The notes below the pieces were generated by a model. That model did no database searches, was not told the origin of the DNA, and worked only from the letters and a program-made list of their open reading frames with translations. A DNA stretch of 64,000 nt from Combretum micranthum (lineage: Eukaryota > Streptophyta > Magnoliopsida > Myrtales > Combretaceae): positions 1-64,000 of the forward strand of contig JAMXBD010000964.1 of assembly GCA_024138025.1 (NCBI GenBank), read 5' to 3'. A program made the translations under genes and the position numbers. Shown here in pieces: positions 23,656 through 34,170 of the stretch. Position 1 is the stretch's first letter; every line of letters starts with the position of its first letter.

Positions 23656-23764
23656 CTTTGGCAGATAGCCAGCTTCAAGCTTCCGACTTTTTGGTGCATG
23701 ATTCTGAAGAATGGATGAAGTCTGCAAACATTGTTTCCTATCTTTCACCACTGCCCTTGGGGAT
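23656..23764 (-). CDS. TPX2-like exon 4
   Basis: An open exon of 109 bp between acceptor TATACCAG and donor AAAG|GTATAG. It encodes SPRAVVKDRKQCL, then QNHAPKSRKLEAGYLPK, resembling the AAKRQKLEGG segment of plant TPX2. It ends in phase 0, as the next exon needs. Confidence 0.65.
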
Positions 23765-23980
23765 CTGGTATAAGATGCAAAAAAGTAGCAGCATAAATAT
23801 ATACTCCTTTTTATAATATTTTAGAAACATCTTCGTACCTTAGTGCTTGTAACATTGAGTTGAAAGCCCACAGATTTATGCAGATACAGCAAGAAAATTG
23901 TACATTTGCACACTACAAAGTTTGTGAATAGGTGGGGTACCAGTAGCCAAAGACATCATATCAGTTTTTTAGCGGATTAC

Positions 23981-24113
23981 CTCAATAGTCTGTGAAAGTG
24001 CAATTCTTGGTTTTGATTAAGCTTTGCCAAGTAACTTGCTGTGGGCTTCAACATGGTAGAAGACCTGGCCGATGATGACTTCGATGAGGATTTTGTTCCA
24101 AATCTCGAAGAAT
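23981..24113 (-). CDS. TPX2-like exon 3
   Basis: An open exon of 133 bp with acceptor CATGCAG and donor GAG|GTAATC. It encodes a Ser/Lys-rich stretch followed by MLKPTASYLAKLNQNQE, corresponding to the conserved LMKPTAS-LAKQN segment of plant TPX2. Phase 1 in and 2 out, matching exons 2 and 4. Confidence 0.7.
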
Positions 24114-24183
24114 CTGCATGGAATAAGGAATAATCCTACTCGTTAATTGCTAATTAAATTTGATGTATGGCATAGCAACGTGA

Positions 24184-24719
24184 TAGGGATGGGCTATCAT
24201 AGGTATCTAATGTGTCCATAAAAACCTTTTGGGATGGGTTTGTAAATTATTTTAAAATTGGGTTTTAAATGGGTTTTTAGGTTTTCGATATGATATAAAA
24301 AGTAAACCCAATTCCACAAAATAATATAATAAAATAAACGAAAATTAATAATCACACTCTCCATATACATACTAATTTTATTATTGACCTTATTCTGTAG
24401 TTAATATACTGTTAAAATTGAAAAAAAAATTAAATGAGAAAATCGATGTTTGAAAACAAATTCAAATATGGAATCATATTTTAAATTGTGAAAAGAAACA
24501 CGGATAAAAGAACAATATTTTTAATAACTAAAATAAATAAACAAAATTTTTTTAATATAAAAGACATATATATTGATATGACTTTAAGCAATCATGTCAT
24601 TTTAGTGTGTTTTATATTAGTATAGTAATAATGTATTATTTTATATAATTTTAATATTTTTAATTAGTTAAAATATTAAGAACTTACTGTTCTTTTAGTG
24701 TAATTTTTATTAAAAATAG
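24184..24719. mobile_element. Possible hAT-like insertion in intron 2 of the TPX2-like gene
   Basis: Starts TAGGGATGGGC, the common hAT MITE terminus, after CAACGTGA. A similar octamer, CAAGGTAA, occurs at about 24720. A convincing right terminal repeat is not visible, so boundaries are uncertain. Confidence 0.3.
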
Positions 24720-25673
24720 CAAGGTAATGGGCGACCTTTAAGAGATAAAAGTAGTCTAGCATGGCTGGTGGAGGAGCACGATGCAACATTATCTGTTAGA
24801 AGATAAAAATAAAAATAAATAAATAAATTTGCACCTGCAATACTTATGCGCAAAGTTTAATTTGACTTTGCTTCCAGCTTTTTGACATTCTTGGAATATG
24901 TATGGAAAAATTATATCGTCTGTGTGGTTATAAAATGATGGGTTCAATCATATCAACAATAATTTAGATTTTTTGTTTGGTGATCGAATTTGTTAAATGT
25001 TTTTATACTGAAATTTTTTTATCAATTTATTTACTATTTTTACTGTTTAGTTGAAAAACACCTGACTGCCACACAGCTAAACAAACCACATACCACAAGT
25101 ATTTCATTCCTTTCTCCTAATTAACAATTAAAATCTTTTGACCGGTCATGTAGCATATAAAAACTGAAACATGTGATTCTCATCGTTAAGTTATTGAGTT
25201 TGATAATTTTTTTCCTTTTGAAAATGTAAATTATTTCCCCATTTATAATAAACATTTTTTGTTATTGCAAATTATCATCATTATGTATTGTTTAGAACCA
25301 AAATGCTATTCATTAGACACACTTCCACCATGGAATAATTCATATATCCAAGATTAAATTCATCCTTCTAGTCAACTTAATTTAATTCTAAATTCGAAGA
25401 CTCTTAAATCAATCGGTAATCAGTTTAGTATAATTGTGGAAGGTCTTGAATATAGATGCAGTATTATTATTCAACTCCAATCAATCAATTTAGTTGTTAA
25501 ATCACATATCTACTCATATATTCTATGAATGAGTCTTTTGGATGGAAAATCATTTTGATGTAAATTTCTGATAGAATATGAGTTTGGATGTATCATTTTA
25601 CCGATTTCAAATTTAACTAGAATTGTGAGTTTGACAGCCTTCTGAAACACTATTATCTTACAAGAAACAATAC

Positions 25674-25853
25674 CTTCGGTGTTGACTTCCAAAGATGAAG
25701 ATTTAGATTCCCTGCTATATTCAGTCCTACTGCAGGTATTATATGCACCTTCCTGGCCCTTAGAACTCGAAAGCGAACGCATCATACAAGCCTCTCTCGG
25801 CTGAATCTCTAATTTTCTCCATTGCGAATTCTTATCCAACTTTATTATAAAAG
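25674..25853 (-). CDS. TPX2-like exon 2
   Basis: Sixty codons between a TTTCAATCAG acceptor and a GAAG|GTATTG donor, open throughout, phase 1 at both ends. It begins FIIKLDKNSQWRKLEI and continues with a Ser-rich stretch. The FIIKL start right after the exon 1 SPP stretch matches the PSPF-VKL motif of TPX2 proteins. Confidence 0.65.
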
Positions 25854-26074
25854 CTGATTGAAACAAACAAATAAGCCTGGGCATCAAATTGACAGAAAAA
25901 AAAATCAATAGCAAACGTACGACATTAAAAATGATGGCGTAAATTAGTAATCTTGAACAAACATCACATGAAACTAGAGTTACAACGTAATAATTTTACA
26001 GTGAATATGCTTTATCATGAGGAAAAAAAATATTAAAATTTAGAAGAATGAGGAGGTTGAAATAAAGGCTTTAC

Positions 26075-26264
26075 GAGGTGGCGAACAAGAAGGTGTGGAG
26101 TCGAACCAACGCTCGGCCTCTTGTGCCTCCTCGTGAGTTTCTGGCCACTGAAATCGTAAAATGAACCGCATCGAATTCGTAAACAGGATCATAAACCTCA
26201 ATAGATAGAAATGTTTCCTCTTCCTCTTCTTCTCCGCTAAAAAATTCGTAACCATTTCTTCCAT
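26075..26264 (-). pseudogene. TPX2-like exon 1 (N-terminal motif, frameshifted)
   Basis: Contains the N-terminal signature of plant TPX2-type proteins in pieces: V-Y-E-F-D-A-V-H at 26161-26184 in one frame and PETHEEAQEAERWFDS in another about 15 bases later, so at least two small indels lie between them. The ATG at 26264 is in frame with the second part only. The frame holding YEFDA has an acidic lead-in and no nearby ATG. The donor site is CTC|GTAAAG at 26075/26074, and joining to exon 2 gives a PPPFIIKL stretch, as expected for the family. Confidence 0.6.
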
Positions 26265-26414
26265 TCTATTTCTTTTTTACGTAAATAATTCACGTTAGAT
26301 GTATGTATCTAACACACACACTCTCTCTCTGTTTTATGTTTATGTCTGAATGAAGATGAAGGTGATGTTCGTAATCGTGATCGGTTGATGTTGTTTTTTA
26401 TAGCGCATATCATG

Positions 26415-27150
26415 ACTATATTTTGGTTTGCCTTAATATCATATTAATTACTAGTCAATTTTACCAGATTTTGTTTCCTTTTCCTTTTTACATATGATTC
26501 TATATATGATACTAAATTAAACAACTTCATGATTTTGTTTTGCTCTAATATCATATTAATTACTAGTCAATTTTACCAGATTTTGTTTCCTTTTTACCTT
26601 TTTCCTTTACATACCAATTTACTAATCAATTTACATTGGTCAAGATATGATTCTAAATATGATACTAAATTAAAAAACTTCCATAATTTTGGTTTGCCTT
26701 AATATCACATTAATTACTAGTCAATTTTACTATATGTTTTCTTTTTCTTTTTACCTTTTTGCTTTGCATATCAATTAACTAATCAATTTACATTGGTCAA
26801 GATATGATTCTAAATACGATACTAAATTAAAAAACTTCCATGATTTTGGTTTGCCTTAATATCACATTAATTACTAGTCAATTTTACTATATATTTTTCT
26901 TTTTCTTTTTACCTTTTTCTTTGCATATCAATTGACTAATCAATTTACATTGGTCAAGATATGATTCTAAATATGATACTAAATTAAAAAACTTCCATGA
27001 TTTTGGTTTGCCTTAATATCACATTAATTACTAGTCAATTTTACTATATATTTTCTTTTTCTTTTTACCTTTTTTTTTTTTTTTTTGCATATCAATTAAC
27101 TAATCAATTTACATTGGTCAAGATATGATTCTATACTAAATTGAACAACT
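26415..27150. repeat. Tandem repeat of 155-157 bp upstream of the TPX2-like gene
   Basis: Five units, the first two shortened. The anchor TTGGTTTGCCTTAATATC (TTGTTTTGCT in the second unit) lies at 26423, 26534, 26689, 26846 and 27003. Each unit contains ATTACTAGTCAATTTTAC, a pyrimidine tract and a TTGGTCAAGATATGATTC segment. The array ends about 150 bp before the gene start, so it occupies the promoter side. Confidence 0.9.
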
Positions 27151-27187
27151 TCTAAAAAAAAAAAAAAAAAGAGAGACGAGTAAAAGT

Positions 27188-27430
27188 TTAATTAAGAATA
27201 ATATTCAATGGTTTTAATGCAAGCCCTTGTTGTTCTGTAAGTATACCATGGCATCTCACCAAAGTTTGCATTCTTTCCATCTTGGTTATGATAACATGCC
27301 TGCACTTCGTTCTGTGAGGGATTTGAGTGAGAATATTTTGGTTGGACCAATTCTCCATTTGCTTAGCAACTTGTCTTATACTAGGAAGTTGTAAGTCCAA
27401 ATACCTTGTTTAAGTGACTTAATGCATTGA
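27188..27430 (-). pseudogene. Unrecognised coding-like fragment
   Basis: A 70-codon minus-strand frame with protein-like composition (RQVAKQMENWSNQNILTQ and RHVIITKMERMQ). I cannot place it in a family. It lies next to the 155-bp repeat and no neighbouring exon continues it. It may be a decayed exon or a transposon piece. Confidence 0.25.
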
Positions 27431-27439
27431 TTTAAAACA

Positions 27440-27760
27440 AAGGGGGACTTCTATTGTCTCGTCAGTCAATTTGACTGGATTGGTCCCATCAAAATTTAGA
27501 CCATTATTTACTGAGATTTAATTATAATATTTGATCATATTAACTTATAATTATTGTACAACTTAAACACATGCTATATTTTTTCTCTTCCTTTCAATCA
27601 AGATTGTCCTTTTCTTTTCTTTTTTGAATTTTTTTTCTCTTCTTTCACCTATTTATTTTATTTCATGTCTTTCACTTCTTTATTTTTTATTTGCATCAAT
27701 TTTTTTCTTGTAACCTCACTTTCTTTTTATTAATCTCAATCTTATAACTGCTTTTATATA
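27440..27760. other. Pyrimidine-rich spacer
   Basis: T/C-rich plus strand with repeated TTTCTTTTC-type tracts. No gene or terminus seen. Confidence 0.5.
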
Positions 27761-30238
27761 TGATATATTTGATTATGTATATTATATATTTTATTTTAGA
27801 GCATAAAATAACATATCATATATATAATATGTGTGTGTGTGTTTTTTATATGTATATATGATATATATTTTATATGTATTTAATGTGTAAGTTAAAGCAA
27901 TATAAAATATTTATAAATGCACTTATATTTACATAAGATATATAGTTAAAAATAATATATCATATATATTTTATATGTTATAGCAATATCAAAATTTGTA
28001 TGTGTTCTTATATGTTATATAGGATGTATATATTTTATATGTTATATTAATATGTTAGAATTTTATGCAAGAAATTTGTATAGTATATATATATTTATTT
28101 TAAGTCTTATGTGTGATATATTTGTTTATGTGTATTGTATTTTTTTTTTCAAAACATAAAATCACATATCATATAGGATATGTCTTCATATGTATATCGT
28201 ATATTTTCTTATATAATATAAAAAAATTATAGCTTTATATATGTTATATGTGATATTGGATGTAAATATTTTAAATGCTATAGTAATATATTAAATTAGG
28301 GAATATATTATATGTTATATTAATATAAAAAACTTGTATGTTCTTATATGTTATTTAGGATATATATAAAATTTATATGTTATAGGAATATGTAAAATAT
28401 TTACACATAAAATTTGTACAATATGTGTATATATTATATGTTACATATGATATATAAATGTCAAATGTGATATATAATTTAGATGCTACAGTGATATAGT
28501 ATATCCGTATATGTCTATCATTTGTTTTAACATATAAGATAAATAAATAAATATACCATTTGCTATATCGATATAAATACTTTACTGTTGTAATAATATA
28601 TTAAATTAAGACATATATATTTTATATGTTACAATAATATATTAAATTAGGGTATATATTAGACACTACATTAATATAAAAAATTTGAAAATTGAAAAGT
28701 ATATATATTTAATATATACTTGTTGTACATAACGTATTTGTTTTTGTATATTATATATGTTGTTTTAAAACATAAAAAAATATCATTTATTATATATATA
28801 TATATCTTATATGTTATATATGATAACAATTTAGATGTTATAGTAACACAGAATATTTGCATATATCCATATATGTATTTAATATGTATGTTATAGCAAC
28901 ATATAAAATTTGTAAATGTTTTATATGTTATATAAGATATATATATATATATATATATTTACATGATAGAGTATTATATAATTTTGTATATGTTCCTATA
29001 TGTTACATATGATGTATATATATCATGTTATATGAATATGTAAAATTTTTATACATAAAATAAGATATATAATATATATACATGCTTTACAAGTTAGAGT
29101 ATTGGATAAATTTTGTATATGTTCCTTTATGTTACATAGGATGTATATATATTATGTTATATTAATATGTAAAATTTTTATACATAAAATTTGTATATGA
29201 TATATATTTTATACATTGTACATGATATAATTGTATTTGTATATCATATATTCATCATATAAGATAGAAGAACATGTCATAAGCATATATATCTTATATG
29301 TTATATCGAATATATATTTAAAATGTTATTGTGATATATTAAATTTGAATATGTTCAAGTTATAGCAATATGTAAAGTTATTCATTTTTCATATATGTTG
29401 TACATGATATGATTATGTGATAATAATATATTGAATCCTTATATGTTTTTAGATGATACAACAATATATAAAATTTCTAAGTGTTCTTATAAGTTATATA
29501 AGATATTAGGTAGGATATATATATATTTATATATATCATGTATCATATTTTATAATATAAAATACACATATCATATATGTGTGTTTGTGTATCTTAAATG
29601 TGTTATATTATATATACATTATATGTTATATTAATATATAAAATTTGTAAATCTTCTATTATGTTATATATAATGTATAGATATTTGTAATTTATAGTAG
29701 CATATAATATTTGTATATGCTCTTATATGTTATATAGGATATATATGTGTATAATATAGTAACATATAAAATCTTTATAAATGAAACTTGTAAACTATAA
29801 ATATATTTTAAATGTTAGATATGATATATTTGCTCATGTGTATTGTATATTTTCTTTTAAAACACGAAAAATATTATATGTTTATATGTCTTATATGATG
29901 TGTATAGTATGTAATGTAGATGTTAATGTAATACATGACATATTTGCATATGTTCTCACATGTATCTAATAGGTATATTATATCAAAATATAAGATTTAT
30001 AAATGCTTTTTGTGTTATCGTAATATATTAAATTTGTATATGTTTATGTTAGATTGATATATAAAATTTCTAAATTTTCATATATGCTATATAGAATACA
30101 TATTATGTGTTATAGAATATATAAAAGCTTTATATACAAAATGTGTGTCGGATTTGTATTATATATGTTATATAGGTTATATTTATATATGTATATCATA
30201 TAATTTCTTATATATAGATTCATATCATATGTATATAC
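27760..30238. repeat. AT-rich degenerate repeat block
   Basis: About 2.5 kb of almost pure A/T with recurring phrases such as TTATATGTTATATAGGAT, TAATATGTAAAATTT and ATACATAAAATTTGTATA. Several phrases recur after roughly 140-160 bp (for example 28990 and 29135), suggesting an old tandem array, but the period is blurred. Open frames here are low-complexity artefacts. Confidence 0.75.
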
Positions 30239-30240
30239 AC

Positions 30241-30317
30241 CAAGGGGAAATTTCTTGTTTTAGGAGCCATGTTATCACATCAGGAGGAATTCCTTATTCT
30301 AAGAGCCATTCTACCAC
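30241..30317. repeat. Detached fragment of the 40-bp minisatellite
   Basis: Two units of the repeat at 17016-18640 (GGAATTCCTTATTCTAAGAG and CCATTCTACCACAC) directly precede the family C LTR terminus at 30318. Confidence 0.85.
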
Positions 30318-30752
30318 ACTGACGCAGCACGGAAGGCAAAAACAAACAGATCTAACACACTGGCTAAATCAAGAAATCAAGATTGCAATTTTATTGAGAA
30401 AAGATCTCAAAGAAGTGTTTTTCAATATTAAAAAATGATAGTCTCTACTGAAAAAGTTCGAAACTTTACTATTTATATTAACATAAGAAACCCTAAAAAG
30501 AATTAATAAAAACTAAGTTGGTTAAATGTAAGCTAGTCTAACGCTAGTGGCTTAGACAACCTACACTGGTAGAATAAAATTATTTATCATAAGTTGACCA
30601 GCTCCTCCTAGCTTCACACAACTTCTCACTCTAATATGCAACAAGTCTCTTCTCTTGAGATAACACAACACCGATTTCCACTCTACTAGCATCACAATCA
30701 ACTTCAAAGAGTTTATTAAAGTCAGGGAGTGCTAACATAGGAGCACTATAAA
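30318..30752 (-). mobile_element. Deleted family C copy: LTR joined to RNase H
   Basis: 30318-30565 matches the LTR at 16517-16770, starting TGACGCAGCACGGAAGG. From 30571 the sequence jumps to the RNase H region matching 13313-13490 (minus strand). Integrase and the polyprotein C-terminus are absent, so an internal deletion fused the two. The left terminus is intact and sits in the 40-bp repeat; the right side is truncated. Confidence 0.8.
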
Positions 30753-31980
30753 GGACAATCAAACAGATTCACCTGCTATGGATATTTAAAAATTGATTAA
30801 GGTGCTTTATAGAATCAAATCCTAAAAATAATAAATGATAAAAAGATCCTCTCTTTTTTCCCCCCTACATTGGGTATACAGTGAGCTGTTAAATAATCAA
30901 TGGGACCGGTCCCATCAAAATTAATATATCATAAAATTTCCCTAAATTTTGTCCCAGCTTAGAATAGATACATGCTTAGTTAATTAAAAGTGAAAAGTAC
31001 TCCGATTAATTCAATTTATAGTTAATTATTATTGTGGATGTATTCATTTAAAACATTATTTTATATACACTATGAACTTTTTTTCATTGTTGGGTGGGTG
31101 GGGGAACTTTCTTCATGTTCTATTATATTTTAATACATAAAAAATATGTACAATTATTAGTGAAATTCTTCTACTCTAGCAACAATACATATCTATAATT
31201 ATTTTGCAATGCAAACAGGAAATTGAGTTATCTTATTAAAATCTAATTTGGTACAAACCGCAATGTAGATAGTAGATTACTTCTATAATTCATATACGGC
31301 TGCTTAGAGTATCAAATTATAAATATTATAATCGTTATATTTATGGGAAACATTCCACTAAAAGTAAATAATAAGATATCAAAGAAAAATGAAAATAATG
31401 CAATAAAAGAAATCCACCAATGAATTAAATTCACATACATACACTTGATTTCTCGCTTGTTTTCAACTTTTAAAGTTTTTTTTAAAAATCCATGCTTTAC
31501 TTGGAAAAAATGCATAAAATTCCCAAGTGGTTGACTTAAACAATAATATTTCATACCAATTTATCAAAAAGTTTTAATTACAAATTTCTTATTATTAATT
31601 TATACTACTCTAATTCTGTTCAATTATCTTGAACTACAATGATATACCAGACACAATAAAATTAGAATATGCTATCTTAATATAAGACACAAATTCTAAT
31701 ACAGTAGGACAATTTTAGGTGCACATGAATAATATATCGTATTTGTGTTGTGGAATTTTTTTATATGTTTTTTTGTTCTTTATCTCGTATGAATAACAAT
31801 AGGTTGTTTCACAAGATGTAACTAGGTTTAGATTTAAATTTTTTAAACCTATTCACATAAGATAAATATAGCATGTGCCTTATACCAAACCTACGTAACC
31901 ATTGAACTCTAATTATTCATGGTAGAATTCCTAAACAACTTCTAATGAAATATCTAAACTACTCATGTCTAACTATTTTG
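30753..31980. other. Non-genic AT-rich sequence
   Basis: No gene, terminus or repeat unit recognised. An 80-codon minus-strand frame at 31312-31554 is hydrophobic low-complexity sequence without family resemblance. Confidence 0.5.
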
Positions 31981-31989
31981 AATATGTGT

Positions 31990-34170
31990 GTGTATATATA
32001 TATGATGATTAGTACATGAATTGGTTTTGTGTTAATTTGACAAAATTGTATATGTTGGTGTGATTAGGCATAAGAGCATAATCTATTTGTTAATCTCATA
32101 AAGTTTACTTAATTATTTTATTTCAATATTCTTAAATAACTTAGCAAAGTTTTGAGATAAAATCTATTTTCTTAAGTTGTAAAAGAAAGCCCATTTTCTT
32201 TAAAATGGAGCCCAAGCCCTCAAACATCTAACACAAGCCCATAGCCAAGTTTCTTAACATGCACCAAAAATAAAAAGGAGATTTTTTATAGATAATTATA
32301 AGTGAAATTTTGCAAAAATTTACTTTAAAACAGACCCTTAGCATATGCCTCCCCTATGCTTAAATACACCAACAATCTTGATCAAATTTTCTTACAAAAC
32401 TCATCAAGATTTCCTTTAGTTTCATCTACAAGTTAAGGTCATATAAGGCCAAGTTTTACATGCCTTTATAATCATTTATATACTTGTTTGTTTTCTAGAT
32501 CCAAATTTCTATTCAAATTGGTTCTTAATGAGTTGAAGATAGTATTGATGAACTAAGTTGATCTTTAGGATTAGATGAATCTTTGAAGGTTGTAATAGAT
32601 GACTTGTGAAGTTGTTTTAGTTAGTTTGATAAATAAATAAAGTTGAATCATTGATGTGTGGCCCTAGTATTCAAAGTAAGATTAGGCTGTTTGATAAAGT
32701 AAATGTTGAGTTTATACATGTGTGATGTTGTTAAGTATGTATAATGAGTGTATGTAAGTTAGTTGAAGTAAAATATAATGTAGAAGTGTGAGGTTTTAGC
32801 ATGCGCTGTTTTTCGAAGAGGTACACAAGACCATGGGGTACTTTATAATGTCATGCTCCTTTTGATGTTTAAAACACATAAACTTTGATTTACTCGAGAG
32901 GGAACATGACTTATATATGGGATGCCCTATTCAGCCATGCTTTTCTCTATTTGTGTTTGACAAATGTAACTTTAAGACAGCACGGCTAGAACACAACCAC
33001 TTCTTTCTCATCGTGCTTCTCTCTGACTTTCAAGTGTTTAAATTAATAGAAGAAACACATAAAGAACACGATCATCCTACCTAGTCATGTTTCACTTTGG
33101 TTTCCAACTCAAGGAAAATCACGACTGGAACATGGCTATTCCTATCATGCCATGCTTCTCCATAGGTTTCCTACCATGAGCAAAAAACAACATATTATAT
33201 TGAGTTGTGTTTCTCACCCAAAGAAACACGAGGTAAACATGCCCATGTAACTACCCATGCTCCTGAAAAAAAAAACAAATAAATAATAAAATAAAATAAA
33301 ATAGGAATATAGAAATGAGTTATATAAAAATATGAATAAAAATTAAGTTAGGTATTATTATGAGTTTTAATTTTGATAAGTGATTGAAGACTTGATACTT
33401 AATTTTGAATTGATGATGTCATTATGAAATGATTTCCTTCTAACAGATTCCTTTACTTAGTTATGTTTGTCTACTGATCCTTTACAGGATATATCAGATT
33501 ATTTAGGTATGCAGTAACTTAATTGATGGTTGATAAGATGGGCATGTCTAAATCAACTACAAAGAAAGATGGTCTAAAAGTGTTTAAATTCTTTGTGCGT
33601 GTGCCATTTAATATATTATGAGGAGCAGCAACCCTGTTTAGTGATGCCAATAAGGTAGTTAGACACTTTAGCCACCTCATTATCATGATGTAATAATAAT
33701 TTATAAGTGGATCAGCAAGTAGTTGATGGAGGTAATGATATCGGTATAACATTTACTTATTTTTAAAGATAAATAATATAATTTAGTTCACATTTATGGG
33801 CCCAGTTGAACTAAGTGATATTATGGATTAAGTTAAGTAAAGACGAGAAACGATTATGAACCTTAGATGAAACTATTATCTTTGTAGATGTTCCCATAGG
33901 AGATACAGGTATTTAGGTTGCCTATATTAACCTCCTAAGGAGTTGTTTTTACTCAGGACTCCAGTTTTCTAATTGATTGTTATCGAAGTTTGAATACTCC
34001 ATTGTTGATTTGTTCTATCTAATTATAGATAAATAACTTAATGGTTGTTGCATTGCATTAGACTAAAAACACATGTTACTTGTATTTATTTGTGTTACTG
34101 TGTCCTAGGCCTCTGGCTCACATTTTCTTTTATAGGTGCTAATGATCATGAATTCTATGATGATTTTTAC
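31990..34170 (+). mobile_element. Degenerate family B LTR, plus strand
   Basis: The end region (34020-34160) resembles the minus-strand LTR 3158-4668. A leader-like TTCTTAAGTTGTAAAA followed by GCCCAAGCCC-type words (32170-32250) recurs at 50968-51040. TTAAATACACC at 32360 could be a TATA-like promoter. A GC-richer repetitive stretch with CATGCT/CACGR words is at 32790-33250. The terminal bases at both ends are lost, so boundaries are approximate. Confidence 0.45.

Larger units (their letters stand above)
20630..26264 (-). pseudogene. TPX2-like spindle/microtubule protein gene, about 15 exons, frame-damaged
   Basis: The only host gene I recognise. Plant TPX2 proteins bind microtubules and Aurora kinase and act in spindle assembly. 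Minus-strand exons with GT-AG borders: 26264-26075, 25853-25674, 24113-23981, 23764-23656, 23204-23151, 23068-22984, 22876-22798, 22504-22455, 22047-21970, 21872-21820, about 21686-21621, 21426-21374, 21292-21204, 21098-21020, 20755-20630 (stop TAA). Reading phase agrees across most junctions. Family hallmarks in order: YEFDA, EAQEAERWFDS, PFIIKL, MLKPTASYLAKLNQ, PKSRKLEAGYLPK, TVPREPYLKTALRAERHR. The large C-terminal TPX2 domain is missing. Indels in exon 1, in both duplicated blocks and a phase clash before exon 11 suggest a decaying copy, though sequencing error cannot be excluded. Confidence 0.65.

Noticed and set aside
28671..30438. Several open frames rich in Ile, Tyr and Lys
   Set aside because: Low-complexity translation of the A/T repeat; no codon-like structure.
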